Shown here one piece after another: positions 16,433-26,051 of a stretch of 51,532 nucleotides of DNA. A program made the position numbers and the translations under genes. The notes under the pieces are model-generated. The model saw nothing but the letters and a program-made list of their open reading frames with translations, was not told the DNA's origin and did no database searches. Source of the DNA: Gemmatimonadota bacterium (GTDB lineage: Bacteria > Gemmatimonadota > Gemmatimonadetes > Longimicrobiales > Gaopeijiaceae); contig JADFNK010000009.1 in assembly GCA_022563405.1 (NCBI GenBank), forward strand, positions 1-51,532, written 5' to 3'. Positions within the stretch are counted from its first letter, which is position 1. Each line of letters opens with the position of its first letter.

Positions 16433-17662
16433 TCAGTCCATCTGGCGCCGGATGAACGTGGGAACATCGAGCTCGCTGATCTGCTCCCGCGTTACAACCC
16501 GCTCCGGCGGTCGTGGAAGGGGAACCACACTCGCCGATCCCCCACCGAGCGCTCCACCACCGAGCGCTCCACCGCCGAACGCTCTACCACCGACAGCCGC
16601 CACCTGCTGCGGTGCCTGCTGCGTAAGCTGCTCCATACGCGACTGAACTTGACGATGAGGCAACGGCGACGAAGTCTGCCTCCCAAAGTCCGGCCGAATC
16701 ACGTCGTCGAAGCCGGTGGCGATGACCGTAACCCGAATCTGTCCTTCCAACTCCGGATCATGGACCGCACCAAAAATGATCTCCGCCTCATCTCCGGCCT
16801 CTTCTTGAATAATAGTTGCTATCTGGTGTACTTCGTCAATGGCGAGATCCATGCCCCCTGTGATGTTGATCAGCACACCCTGCGCGCCCTTGATCGATAC
16901 GTCGTCCAGCAACGGCGAAGAAACAGCCTCTTGAGCGGCCTCCTGGGCCCGATTGTCTCCCTCTCCGAACCCGGAACCCATCAAGGCAGGCCCACGACAA
17001 GCCATGATGGTTCGGACGTCCGCGAAGTCCACGTTCACTTCGCCCGAAACCCGGATCAGATCGCTGATCCCTTTAGTCGCGTGTAGGAGCACCTCGTCGA
17101 CCTTCTTCAGGGCATCACGGAAGGAAGTTCCCCGCGGCACCACGGATAAGAGGCGGTCGTTCGGCACCACGATCATCGTGTCGACGGTCCTGCGAAGCTC
17201 CGCCAGGCCCTGCTCGGCCTGCCGCTGCCGTTTCTTCCCCTCGAAGGAGAAAGGCTTCGTGACGATGCCGATCGTGAGGGCACCCATTTCACGAGCGATT
17301 TCCCCGATGATGGGAGCGGCTCCGGTACCGGTTCCGCCACCCATCCCGGCGGTGATGAAGACCAGGTCGGCCCCCTCCAACACCCTACGGACCTCGTCCT
17401 GGCTTTCGGCGATGGCCTGGCGGCCCACCTCGGGCCGCGCGCCCGCGCCCAGCCCGCGAGTCAGTTTCTTACCGATCTGAAGCGTGACTTGAGCGCGTGA
17501 GCCCTTCAGCGCCTGGGCATCGGTATTCGCGCTGATGAACTCGACGCCCTCCAGGTCCTCATCGACCATTCGGTTGACGGCGTTTCCGCCGGCTCCACCG
17601 ACTCCGACAACCTTCATTCGGGCCGTTTGAAGTGGAGTGTCCTCGAATTCGAATATCATCAT
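16433..17662 (-). CDS. ftsZ: Cell division GTPase FtsZ
   Basis: FtsZ is the tubulin homologue that forms the division ring. The 409-aa protein has GVGGAGGNAVNRM near the N-terminus, the tubulin signature GGGTGTGAAP, NVDFADVRTIM (T7 synergy region) and a C-terminal conserved peptide LDVPTFIRRQMD that binds FtsA. The start at 17662 (ATG-ATG) has GGGAG 7 nt upstream. The variable linker holds three in-frame 15-bp repeats (16544-16588) coding Gly-Gly-Ala-Leu-Gly-like units. A 73-bp gap separates it from ftsA upstream, and M23 peptidase follows. Confidence 0.98.
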   Translation of the reverse strand: MMIFEFEDTPLQTARMKVVGVGGAGGNAVNRMVDEDLEGVEFISANTDAQALKGSRAQVTLQIGKKLTRGLGAGARPEVGRQAIAESQDEVRRVLEGADLVFITAGMGGGTGTGAAPIIGEIAREMGALTIGIVTKPFSFEGKKRQRQAEQGLAELRRTVDTMIVVPNDRLLSVVPRGTSFRDALKKVDEVLLHATKGISDLIRVSGEVNVDFADVRTIMACRGPALMGSGFGEGDNRAQEAAQEAVSSPLLDDVSIKGAQGVLINITGGMDLAIDEVHQIATIIQEEAGDEAEIIFGAVHDPELEGQIRVTVIATGFDDVIRPDFGRQTSSPLPHRQVQSRMEQLTQQAPQQVAAVGGRAFGGGALGGGALGGGSASVVPLPRPPERVVTREQISELDVPTFIRRQMD

Positions 17663-17735
17663 GATTTAGCTCCCATGAATGGATGGTTCGGTCTGATGCA
17701 CGCTCGATGCCCCGAGTCACTCGTTCGTCGGAGCA

Positions 17736-18965
17736 CTACAAGAATTCCTTCAGCCACGCCCAGACCTTGGACACCAGGCCGGAAGTGAGTGTCGAGGCGC
17801 CATCCCCCGTTTCGTCGTACCGGTCGGCGCCATACAGCACGAGTCCCGCGGCCGTCGCGAACTTCGGCCTTCCCACAGAGTCGGCCAGGACCGAGAGGCC
17901 TTCGCCGGGCACGCCGCTGCGTACAGGCACCGCGAACACCTGCTGGGCCAACTCCACGGTCCCATACGAGGTCGACGCGCCTCCGGTGAGCACGATGCCC
18001 GCCCCCAGCTTGTCGAACAGGCCTTCGGCCTCCAGTTCGGCTTGGACCAGGCCGAACATCTCGTCGAGACGTTGCTCGACGACGTGGGCAATCAGCTCCC
18101 GGGCGACATGCCTGACCTGACCCGGGCTCGGGCCGGGCAGCTCCACCGTCTCCTGCGGGTCCACGAGCTGGGCGAAGGCCACGCCGAAGTGCTCCTTCGC
18201 CCGCTTGGCCTCGGCAAAAGGGATCGACAAGCCCCTCACGAGATCGTTCGTAACCGTGGCCCCTCCGAACGGGAGAACCGCAAGATGTCGGAGCTCGCCG
18301 TCACAATAGACTGCGACGTTGGTCGTACAGGCACCGATCTCGACCATGGCGACGCCCACTTCCTTCTCATCCTCCGTGAGGACCGACCGGGCGGCCGCGA
18401 GGGATTCGAGCACCAGCTCCTGAACTCGGTAACCCGCCCGCTGGACCGACTTCCTGATGTTGTCCGCGACCGATGAGGTGCAGGTCACGAGATAGACGTC
18501 TGCTTCGAGCCTGGTGCCCACCATACCCACCGGATCCTTGATCCCATGACGGCTATCCACGATGTAGTCCTGGGGGATGGCGTGCAGGAGCTCACGATCG
18601 GGCGGATGGGCAACGGCGCGGGCCACCTCGTGAACGCGCTCGAGATCGAGGGCGGAGATCTCGTCGTCCATCACGGCGACCACACCCGGGGACGTGGCTG
18701 CCCGTACATGCTCGCCACTGATTCCCACGTACACCCGATCCACCTTCGCGCCGGCCATGAGCTCGGCCTCTTCCATGGCCGCTTTCACGGATTTGGTAGC
18801 GTCTTCGATATGTGTGACCACGTCTCGCATCCCCACACTCGGGGCCTGACCCACCCCGAGAATCTTGAGGTCCCTCCGCAGGAACGGATCTTCGTGGATT
18901 TCCGCGATCACCGCGCAGGTCTTGGTCGTGCCGAGATCGACGCCAGCGATCAGAATCGAGCGCAT
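17736..18965 (-). CDS. ftsA: Cell division protein FtsA
   Basis: FtsA is an actin-like ATPase that tethers FtsZ to the membrane. The 409-aa sequence begins IAGVDLGTTKTCAVIAEI (phosphate-1 motif) and has the 1C domain around GEHVRA, the phosphate-2 region MVEIGACTTNVAVY and the adenosine motif GIVLTGGAS. The C-terminal WAWLKEFL is a short amphipathic membrane-targeting helix. ATG at 18965 abuts the ftsQ stop without any gap, so the two are translated together. Standard size and order. Confidence 0.97.
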   Translation of the reverse strand: MRSILIAGVDLGTTKTCAVIAEIHEDPFLRRDLKILGVGQAPSVGMRDVVTHIEDATKSVKAAMEEAELMAGAKVDRVYVGISGEHVRAATSPGVVAVMDDEISALDLERVHEVARAVAHPPDRELLHAIPQDYIVDSRHGIKDPVGMVGTRLEADVYLVTCTSSVADNIRKSVQRAGYRVQELVLESLAAARSVLTEDEKEVGVAMVEIGACTTNVAVYCDGELRHLAVLPFGGATVTNDLVRGLSIPFAEAKRAKEHFGVAFAQLVDPQETVELPGPSPGQVRHVARELIAHVVEQRLDEMFGLVQAELEAEGLFDKLGAGIVLTGGASTSYGTVELAQQVFAVPVRSGVPGEGLSVLADSVGRPKFATAAGLVLYGADRYDETGDGASTLTSGLVSKVWAWLKEFL

Positions 18966-19745
18966 TTACCGGTCCCCCCGCTGGGCCGACGCCTTGGCAT
19001 GCAGCCCGGCATACTGGTCGGAATGCTGCTCGGCATACCCAACAACCACCTGATCATCGAACCGGAGATCGAGGACAGCTACCTTTTCATTGGGGCGCCG
19101 CAGCATGGCGTGTTCCAGTACAGTGAGACCCTCACGGAGCCGCCGGTGTGCGAGTGGCGGACGGAACCGAAGGAGAAGGTCCCCGCCCACCACGGCGGTC
19201 GCGTCTCCCCTGTCGTCGATCGCCAATTCCGAGACGAGGGCCAGGAACGTGGGATCGTCCGCCGCGAGCCGGTCCACTTCCCTCGCCAGGATCCGTAACT
19301 GGGAAGGTGAAAGCGCGGCTCCCCCCCCGGCCCTCATCAGGACGGGGAGATCCAGCCGATGTTCGACCGGGTCCAGCGGGAGGACCTCTCCATCCCGATC
19401 CACCGGTACGAGCACCGGACTGGCCACGAACGCGACCGGGGCTCGCTCTTCGATCGTGACCACGAGGGTCGCGGGAAGCTCCGCGGTGACTTTGGCGTGC
19501 CGGATCAGCGGGTGCTGCTCGAGGCGCTGCTCTATCGGCGTCAAGTCATCGAACACGCTGATGAACGGTGAAATCGACGCGGCGGCCAAGACCTGCTTCT
19601 CTTCGAGAAGGCGAGTCCCGACGACTCTGTACTCACGGGCCCGGAACCACTCGAGCTCGGCGAGGGCGTCCGGAAGCCAGGCGACGGCCAGCGCCACACC
19701 TCCGGCCATCGTTCCCCACAGAGCGACACGGAGCAGCTTACGCAT
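18966..19745 (-). CDS. ftsQ: Cell division protein FtsQ (POTRA)
   Basis: FtsQ is a single-pass divisome protein that links early and late division proteins. After MRKLLRVALWG comes a membrane segment (about residues 8-25), a POTRA domain (REYRVVGTRLL to TIEERAPVAFV) and a beta domain. The chosen ATG at 19745 has GGAGG 9 nt upstream and overlaps the end of murC by 8 bases; a GTG nine codons earlier is inside murC and less likely. FtsQ sequences diverge quickly, so the call rests on position, topology and the POTRA pattern. Confidence 0.9.
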   Translation of the reverse strand: MRKLLRVALWGTMAGGVALAVAWLPDALAELEWFRAREYRVVGTRLLEEKQVLAAASISPFISVFDDLTPIEQRLEQHPLIRHAKVTAELPATLVVTIEERAPVAFVASPVLVPVDRDGEVLPLDPVEHRLDLPVLMRAGGGAALSPSQLRILAREVDRLAADDPTFLALVSELAIDDRGDATAVVGGDLLLRFRPPLAHRRLREGLTVLEHAMLRRPNEKVAVLDLRFDDQVVVGYAEQHSDQYAGLHAKASAQRGDR

Positions 19746-21180
19746 GAGGAGTTTCCTCCAGGCGTGCCACAACTTCGTGCGCCACGCGGTCGATGGACCC
19801 AGCGCCCATCGTCAGGAGGAGGTCACCCGAAGCGAGTTCTTTCATGACGGCGTCCGCCATCGTGCTCACGTCGGCGTGATAATGTACGTCGCCGCCTGCG
19901 CGCCCAGCCGCGAGCGCAACCATCTCGCCCGTCACGCCTTCGATGGGATCCTCGCGGGCCGGGAACACGTCGGTGACCCAGATCGAATCGGCTGCGGTGA
20001 GCGCCCGCCCGAACTCATCGGCAAAATCCCGTGTGCGTGTGAACAGGTGCGGTTGAAAAACGGCCACGATCCGCCGGTCCGGGTGGGCGCCCCGTGCGGC
20101 CGCCAGCGTAGCCCGGATCTCCGAGGGATGGTGTGCGTAGTCGTCCACGATCAGGATCCCCCGCCCCAAGCCGACGGTCTGGAATCTCCTCTCGACACCC
20201 TGATAGGCCGTGAGCCCATCGCGGACGTTGCCCCAATCCACCCCGAAGCAGCGAGCCGCGGACGCGGCGCCCAGCGCGTTCAGCAGATTGTGAACTCCGG
20301 GCACCTGGAGTTCGAAGGTCCCGCGGTCGACACCCTCGTCGATCACCCGGAAGCCCATGCCGCCCGCCCTGGCCTCGACATCGACCGCACGTACCTGCGC
20401 GCCCGCGCCCAGACCATAGGTACGCACCCGAGATTCGCTGCTCGTGACGAGCCTGCTCGCCCCGTGATCATCCGCACAGATGACGGCCGACCCGTCCGGA
20501 AGGAGCCCATCGAGGAACTTCTCAAAGGCCTCGAAGACACCTTCAAGGGAACCGTAGGTATCGAGGTGGTCCGCCTCGACGTTGGTCACCACGGCCACCG
20601 CGGGCTTCAGCTCCAGAAACGACCGGTCGTACTCGTCCGCCTCGACCACATAGAGGTCACCACCGCTTCGGAGGTTACCGCCCCAGGCCGATACATGGCC
20701 GCCGACAAAGCCGGTCGGGTCCATCCCCGCCGCGGCGAGAATCTCCGTCGCCATAGCCGTAGTGGAGGTCTTGCCGTGTGTGCCCGCGACCGCCAGCACA
20801 CGACCCTGATTGACCCACTGGCCCAGGGCCTCCGCTCGTTTGAAGACAGGGATCCCCCGTTCGAGCGCCTTCTGTATCTCTGGCTGATCCCATGGGATGG
20901 CAGCGCTGACCACGAGGGCGGCCACCCCCTCCACGTGACTCGCCTCGTGCCCCTCGTATATCTCTACGTCCAGGCTCCGGAGCCGGTCGGTGCTCGGTCC
21001 CGGTCGTAGGTCGCACCCCGAGACGATTCCTCCCCGCTTCGCGAAGAGCTCGGCCAGCGCGCACATCCCGGCACCCCCTACCCCCATGAAATGCACCCGC
21101 CCCTCGTCCGAGAGCCGGCGCAGATCACGCTCACCCATTGGCGCGTTCACGACGCTCGAGTCCGGATGAAGTGCGATCAT
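19738..21180 (-). CDS. murC: UDP-N-acetylmuramate--L-alanine ligase
   Basis: MurC adds L-Ala to UDP-MurNAc, the first step of stem-peptide assembly. The 480-aa enzyme has the nucleotide-binding start VHFMGVGGAGMCALAELF, the ATP loop AGTHGKTSTTAMA, the central EADEYDRSFLEL and the C-terminal DDYAHHPSEIRATL. It starts with ATG at 21180, 6 nt behind GGGGAG, and overlaps murG by ATGA. No murB follows, so UDP-MurNAc synthesis is encoded elsewhere. Confidence 0.97.
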   Translation of the reverse strand: MIALHPDSSVVNAPMGERDLRRLSDEGRVHFMGVGGAGMCALAELFAKRGGIVSGCDLRPGPSTDRLRSLDVEIYEGHEASHVEGVAALVVSAAIPWDQPEIQKALERGIPVFKRAEALGQWVNQGRVLAVAGTHGKTSTTAMATEILAAAGMDPTGFVGGHVSAWGGNLRSGGDLYVVEADEYDRSFLELKPAVAVVTNVEADHLDTYGSLEGVFEAFEKFLDGLLPDGSAVICADDHGASRLVTSSESRVRTYGLGAGAQVRAVDVEARAGGMGFRVIDEGVDRGTFELQVPGVHNLLNALGAASAARCFGVDWGNVRDGLTAYQGVERRFQTVGLGRGILIVDDYAHHPSEIRATLAAARGAHPDRRIVAVFQPHLFTRTRDFADEFGRALTAADSIWVTDVFPAREDPIEGVTGEMVALAAGRAGGDVHYHADVSTMADAVMKELASGDLLLTMGAGSIDRVAHEVVARLEETPHA

Positions 21181-22334
21181 TGGACACTCCCCGGGCGGGG
21201 ATCCGGGAGCAGGTCCACCATCTCGCGAACAATGGCGGACGTGGCGTCCGGCTGGCTGCGCTCCCGCGCGCGCTCACTCATCGTAGCAAGCGCGTGACCG
21301 TCCTCCACCAAGCCGGTAATCGTTCCCCATAACACCTCGGCCGTCAGTCCCTCTTGATCGAGGTGTACGGCAGCTCCCGTCTGTTGCAGGGCGCGAGCAT
21401 TCAGAGCCTGGTGATTCGCGGCCGCGCTGGGGAGCGGCACCAAGATAGCCGGCACTCCCCATGCCAAGAGCTCCGCCGTCGTCATGGCGCCCGCCCGGGA
21501 CAGCGCAAGATCGGTAGCGCCCTGCACCCGAGGCATGTCCTCGATGTATGGAACCGCTCGGACCCATGGCGGATCCCCGAACGAGGAGAGCTTCTCGATG
21601 ATCGACGCGTGATGGGCCGGACCCGTCATCCAGAGCAACTGCCATTCATGCAGTTGCGCATACTCTCCCGCGGTTACGGACCTGATGGCTTCGAGCATCA
21701 ACTCATTCAGCGCCCGGGATCCTTGGCTTCCACCGATCAGCAGCAGGAGCTTTCGATGTGGATCGAGACCCATACTCAGAAGCGCGTCGCTCCGGTCGGG
21801 CACGTCCTCGGGAAGGGCTCGGATCGGACACCCTGAAACCCGCGCCACCTTCCGTGCGCGGGCGGGTAATTCCGCCACCGCTTCGGCGAACGCGAGATGT
21901 ACCTGCGTTGCCCATCGCGACAAGAAACGAGTGGTGACCCCGGGCCACGCGTTCTGCTCTTGGAGCACCAGCGGCGTTCCCATGACGGCCGCCACCAATC
22001 CCGCGGGCGCCCCGGCGTAGCCGCCCGTCACCACGACCAACTCCGGGCGGATTCGACGGTGAATTCCGACCGTGGCCACGAGCGAGGACACGAGAGCGAA
22101 GGGAACTCCGAGATTCGACCACCATTGCCCGCGGTTGATCCCTCGGATGGGAAGGAGGTGATGGTCCAGCGACCGCTCGGGGAGCACCCGAGCCTCGATC
22201 CCTCTACGTGCACCGAGGAAAAACGGCCGCACGTCCGGACGTTGCCGTACGAGTTCGTCCGCGAGTGCCAGAGCCGGGTAGAGGTGGCCCCCAGTGCCGC
22301 CCCCGGCGAAGACCACAACCGGACCCTCATGCAC
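21177..22334 (-). CDS. murG: UDP-GlcNAc:lipid I N-acetylglucosaminyltransferase (lipid II synthase)
   Basis: MurG transfers GlcNAc to lipid I on the inner face of the membrane. The 385-aa GT-B enzyme shows the N-terminal glycine loop VFAGGGTGGHLYPALALADE, the C-domain loop LIGGSQGSRALNELM and the donor-binding SRAGAMTTAELLAWGVPAIL with PLPSAAANHQ. It overlaps ftsW by 8 bp upstream and murC by 4 bp downstream. Typical length. Confidence 0.97.
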   Translation of the reverse strand: MHEGPVVVFAGGGTGGHLYPALALADELVRQRPDVRPFFLGARRGIEARVLPERSLDHHLLPIRGINRGQWWSNLGVPFALVSSLVATVGIHRRIRPELVVVTGGYAGAPAGLVAAVMGTPLVLQEQNAWPGVTTRFLSRWATQVHLAFAEAVAELPARARKVARVSGCPIRALPEDVPDRSDALLSMGLDPHRKLLLLIGGSQGSRALNELMLEAIRSVTAGEYAQLHEWQLLWMTGPAHHASIIEKLSSFGDPPWVRAVPYIEDMPRVQGATDLALSRAGAMTTAELLAWGVPAILVPLPSAAANHQALNARALQQTGAAVHLDQEGLTAEVLWGTITGLVEDGHALATMSERARERSQPDATSAIVREMVDLLPDPRPGSVQ

Positions 22335-23508
22335 GGGCCCTCCTTCCCACAGGTCTCTCGCTCGCCCGAGAGATGCTCATGAGAATCCCCAACGAAGCCA
22401 GCGTGACCACCAAGTGCGAGCGCCCGTAGGAGATCAGCGGTAGCACCAAACCGGTGGCCGGCACCAAGCGCAGTCCCACGGCCATGTGAAGGAGGGCCTG
22501 CAGGGCAATCATGCTGGTGAGACCAACCGCCAGTAACTCTCCAAAGAGGTCTGGGGCACGAGACGCGACTCGAAAGCCGATCAGAATCAGGAGCATAAAG
22601 AGGAGTACCGTCGCCGTGACGCCGATCAGTCCCCATTCCTCCCCGATCATCGCGAAGATGAAATCGTTGTGGGCCTCCGGAAGAAATCCGAACTTCTGCC
22701 GGCCCTGTCCGAACCCCACTCCGGCGACGCCGCCCGAGCCGAACGCGAGAAGTGACTGTTGCACCTGGAAGCCGGCGCCCGCCGGATCAGCCGAAGGGTC
22801 CAGGTACGCAATCAGGCGGCGGGCCCGGAAGGCGACGTCCAGCTGGTTATACAGGATCGGAGCCGCGAGCAGACCCAAGAAGAGAAAGTGGGTCAGCCGA
22901 GCCCCCGCCACGTAGACGACCAGACACCCGATCATGCCCAGGAGTAACGCCGTCGATAAGTCCGGCTCGAGGGCGATCGGTATCATCAGCGCGGCCCATA
23001 CGAGGAGGAACGGAAGCAGGCCTCGGCTCAGGCTCGAGAACTCGTCTTGCTTTCGAACCGCGCGTGCCGCCGTCCAGACGACAACGGCGACCTTGGCCAA
23101 TTCCGACGGCTGCAAGCTCAGGGCACCCACGCGGATCCACCGGCGGGCCCCTTTGGTCAAGGGCGCGATGTCCTCGGTGCCCGGCATGATCACGAACATG
23201 AGGAGGAGCCACGCCACGATGACCATCGGTAGAGCCAACCGTCGCCAAAGGTCGTGCGGGATCCAGGCGCAGACGCCGAGGATCGCCAAGCCAGCCACTG
23301 CTCCTGTCGCCTGTCGAAGAACGTAGTAGTAATCCGGCAAAGCCTGCCCCTGAGCGAGAAAAGCACTCGCGGAATACAGCGTGACCAGGCCGAGAGAGAG
23401 GAGCAGGAGTGTGAGCGTCATGATCGCCGCGGGCTCCCATCCACTTCCTATGCCCGTAGTGGGCAGAGCCAGAGGCCCGGACGGAGAGACGTCCACGGAT
23501 CGAGCCAT
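22327..23508 (-). CDS. ftsW: Septal peptidoglycan glycosyltransferase FtsW (SEDS)
   Basis: FtsW polymerises lipid II at the septum together with FtsI. About ten membrane segments are visible, with the SEDS landmarks GARRWIRVG, the loop KFGFLPEAHNDFIFAMIGEE and the closing SYGRSHLVVTLASLGILMSI. Most FtsW proteins have SYGGSS at the last motif; here it is SYGRSH. The start is the ATG at 23508, which overlaps the murD stop as ATGA. The frame is open for 49 more codons inside murD, but that part is a shadow of the murD C-terminal tail. Confidence 0.95.
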   Translation of the reverse strand: MARSVDVSPSGPLALPTTGIGSGWEPAAIMTLTLLLLSLGLVTLYSASAFLAQGQALPDYYYVLRQATGAVAGLAILGVCAWIPHDLWRRLALPMVIVAWLLLMFVIMPGTEDIAPLTKGARRWIRVGALSLQPSELAKVAVVVWTAARAVRKQDEFSSLSRGLLPFLLVWAALMIPIALEPDLSTALLLGMIGCLVVYVAGARLTHFLFLGLLAAPILYNQLDVAFRARRLIAYLDPSADPAGAGFQVQQSLLAFGSGGVAGVGFGQGRQKFGFLPEAHNDFIFAMIGEEWGLIGVTATVLLFMLLILIGFRVASRAPDLFGELLAVGLTSMIALQALLHMAVGLRLVPATGLVLPLISYGRSHLVVTLASLGILMSISRASERPVGRRARA

Positions 23509-24944
23509 CAGCGCTCGGCGTCCTTTGAAGGGGCCTTGGCCGATGAAGTGGTGTTGGCCGGCGAAGAGGTCTTGGTCGATGAAGAGGCTTTGGCCAAGGC
23601 CGCGAAACGGGCACCCCGCTCCTCGTAGTTCGTGAACATGTCGTAGCTCGAGCACGCCGGCGATAACAGGACGGTGGTCCCTGGGACCGCACGCTGAGCG
23701 GCGGCCTCCATGACCTCGTCGAAGCCTCCGGGCAGCAGCTCCACTGGCACGCGGCCGTCCAGAGCTTCGTATATGCGCGGCCCGGCCTGGCCGAAGGCCA
23801 GCACGCGGGCGTCGGCCTTGGTGAGCGCCTCGACCAGCGGCGAGAAGTCCTCACCCTTGTCCTTTCCGCCGAGCAGGACCAGCAGCGCCCCGTCGAAGCT
23901 GTTGATGGCGGACCGAGCCGCGGCCACGTTGGTCGCTTTGGAGTCGTTGACCCACCGGACACCGTTCGCCTCGGCCACCTTCTCGGTACGGTGCGGCAGG
24001 GCCGTGGCATCGGCCAGCCCCCGTCGAATGGATCCCGTAGAGGCGCCGGCCAGCCCCGCCGCGGTGGCCGCGGCCAAAGCGTTTTCGAGGTTGTGGGCTC
24101 CGGGAAGGGCGATGTCGTCGGTGTGGCCCAAAGGCTCCACCACCCCGGATAGGTCCAACGTCAGCACGTCACCGTCGAGATAAGCTCCCGGACGGCCACT
24201 GTTTGCCCTGCCGAAGTAGAAGTGACGGCCGGCAATACCCTCCGCGAGAGCAGCGACGGCCTGATCATCTCCGTTCAACACCCACCGGCTGTCGTCATCT
24301 GCATTACGGAAGAGGTTGGCCTTGTCGGCGTAGTAGGATTCCACGGTCGGATACCAGTCGAGGTGATCCGGGGCCAGATTGGTCATCACGCCTATGTCCG
24401 GCTTGAAGCGATCGATCGCCGCCAACTGGAACGAGCTCATCTCCACGACATACCACGCGGGGCTTTGCTCCCGGAGTGCGAGCTCCGACGCGGGGGGACC
24501 GAACGCGTGGCCGATGTTCCCGCCCAGCGCCACGTCGAGGCCGTCCTCCTCCAGCAGGTGCGCCACCAGAACCGCCGTGGTCGTCTTGCCGTTCGTTCCA
24601 GTCACGGCGATCAGTGGACCATCGAAGAACCGAAAGGCGAATTCAGGCTCAGAGATCCAACGTACGCCCCGTTCACGGAGCTCACTGAGCACCGGAGTGT
24701 CTGGGCGGATGCCGGGACTGACCACGACCGTATCGGCGCCGGCGATACGATCGATCGGGTGTTCTCCCAAGTCGACCTCGGCTCCGAGAGCTCGGAGCTC
24801 GGCTCCACTAGCATGAGTTGCGGTGTCAGTGCGCAAATCCGAGACATGGACTTCTCCTCCTTTTTCGAGTGCCAACCGTGCCGCCGCCCGTCCGGACGCG
24901 GCCAAGCCGACAACGGCAACTGTTTCGCCTTCCAGCGTGTTCAC
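23508..24944 (-). CDS. murD: UDP-N-acetylmuramoyl-L-alanine--D-glutamate ligase
   Basis: MurD adds D-Glu to UDP-MurNAc-L-Ala. The sequence has the N-terminal Rossmann part (VAVVGLAASGRAAARLAL), the ATP loop VTGTNGKTTTAVLVAHLL, the metal region EMSSFQLAAIDRF and the C-domain WVNDSKATN / LLVLLGGKDKGEDF. GTG at 24944 is the start, with GAGGAA about 10 nt upstream. The protein ends in a roughly 25-residue Ser/Thr/Lys/Ala tail (KASSSTKTSSPANTTSS) that the enzyme family does not need; its DNA is repeat-like (23520-23600). Confidence 0.96.
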   Translation of the reverse strand: MNTLEGETVAVVGLAASGRAAARLALEKGGEVHVSDLRTDTATHASGAELRALGAEVDLGEHPIDRIAGADTVVVSPGIRPDTPVLSELRERGVRWISEPEFAFRFFDGPLIAVTGTNGKTTTAVLVAHLLEEDGLDVALGGNIGHAFGPPASELALREQSPAWYVVEMSSFQLAAIDRFKPDIGVMTNLAPDHLDWYPTVESYYADKANLFRNADDDSRWVLNGDDQAVAALAEGIAGRHFYFGRANSGRPGAYLDGDVLTLDLSGVVEPLGHTDDIALPGAHNLENALAAATAAGLAGASTGSIRRGLADATALPHRTEKVAEANGVRWVNDSKATNVAAARSAINSFDGALLVLLGGKDKGEDFSPLVEALTKADARVLAFGQAGPRIYEALDGRVPVELLPGGFDEVMEAAAQRAVPGTTVLLSPACSSYDMFTNYEERGARFAALAKASSSTKTSSPANTTSSAKAPSKDAER

Positions 24945-24956
24945 AACGACTGTTCC

Positions 24957-26051
24957 TCACCGGATCTTGAGCGCGCTGAACGCGACCATCGCGCACAGGA
25001 TTCCCAGGATCCAAAAACGGACGACGACCTTACTCTCCGGCCATCCCAACTGCTCGAAGTGGTGATGGATCGGGGCCATTCTGAAGAGTCTTCGAGGGGT
25101 GCCGTGCCTCCACCTCGTGTATTTGAAGAATCCGACCTGGAGGACCACGGAGAGCACCTCCATGACGAAGACGCCCCCCACGATCACCAGGAGAAACTCC
25201 GCCTTGAGCAGGATGGCCATGGCCCCGAGCACACCTCCCAGAGCGAGCGAACCCGTGTCGCCCATGAAGACCTCTGCGGGATGGGTGTTGTACCAAAGGA
25301 AACCGAGGCAACCGCCGGCCACGGCGAGCGCGAGCACGGACAACTCCCCCGCGCCGGGTAGATAGAAGAGCCCGAGGTACTCGGAGTAATCCGCGCGGCC
25401 CAACAGATACGCGAAGACCGCGAATGTGGACGCGGCGATCGCCATCAAGCCGGTGGCCAGCCCGTCGAGTCCATCCGTGAGGTTCACCGCGTTTGCGGTG
25501 CCTGAGACCACGAACCCCACGAACACGACGTAGAACCAAGGATGTAGGACCAATGCGAGGTCCGAGAAGAACGGCAGCATGGTGTGGTTCGGCGCCAAAG
25601 GCGAGATCGGACGGAGGAGCAGGAAGAGCCCCAAGCCGAGTCCAAACGTCCACTGCCCCAGCATCTTGTAACGACCGACCAGGCCCGCCGTCCGCCCTTG
25701 AACGACCTTGAGGTAGTCGTCCATGAAGCCAATGGCGCCCATCGCCAGGAAGGTCATCAGCGCCAGTACCGTATACGGATTGGTCAACTCGGCCCACATC
25801 AGCGTGGAAACACCCGCCGACATGACAATCAGGGCCCCACCCATGGTCGGGGTCCCCGCCTTGACGAGATGGGTCTGCGGACCATCCGCACGCACTACTT
25901 GGCCGACGTGGGATCGCTTGAGGAGACGAATGGTCATCGGCCCCAGCACGAACGCGAGCCCCAGCGACGTAACGAGCGCTCCGGCGGCGCGGAACGTGAT
26001 GTACCGGAAGATGTTGAACACGTCACCGAGGTCGGCCAGATAGTAGAACAT
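24957..26051 (-). CDS. mraY: Phospho-N-acetylmuramoyl-pentapeptide transferase
   Basis: MraY moves phospho-MurNAc-pentapeptide onto undecaprenyl phosphate, making lipid I. The 364-aa protein has about ten membrane helices and all catalytic loops: KAGTPTMGGALIV, DDYLKVV, NAVNLTDGLDGLA, MGDTGSLALGG and the closing APIHHHFEQLGWPE. The start ATG shares one base with the murF stop (TGATG), and 12 bp separate it from murD. Confidence 0.98.
   Translation of the reverse strand: MFYYLADLGDVFNIFRYITFRAAGALVTSLGLAFVLGPMTIRLLKRSHVGQVVRADGPQTHLVKAGTPTMGGALIVMSAGVSTLMWAELTNPYTVLALMTFLAMGAIGFMDDYLKVVQGRTAGLVGRYKMLGQWTFGLGLGLFLLLRPISPLAPNHTMLPFFSDLALVLHPWFYVVFVGFVVSGTANAVNLTDGLDGLATGLMAIAASTFAVFAYLLGRADYSEYLGLFYLPGAGELSVLALAVAGGCLGFLWYNTHPAEVFMGDTGSLALGGVLGAMAILLKAEFLLVIVGGVFVMEVLSVVLQVGFFKYTRWRHGTPRRLFRMAPIHHHFEQLGWPESKVVVRFWILGILCAMVAFSALKIR

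Noticed and set aside
16303-16467. 55-codon extension of the M23 gene into ftsZ
   Set aside because: A strong AAAGGAGG site points to the GTG at 16302, and the extension is not signal-like.
23509-23655. 49-codon extension of ftsW
   Set aside because: It lies wholly inside murD and translates its low-complexity tail in another frame.
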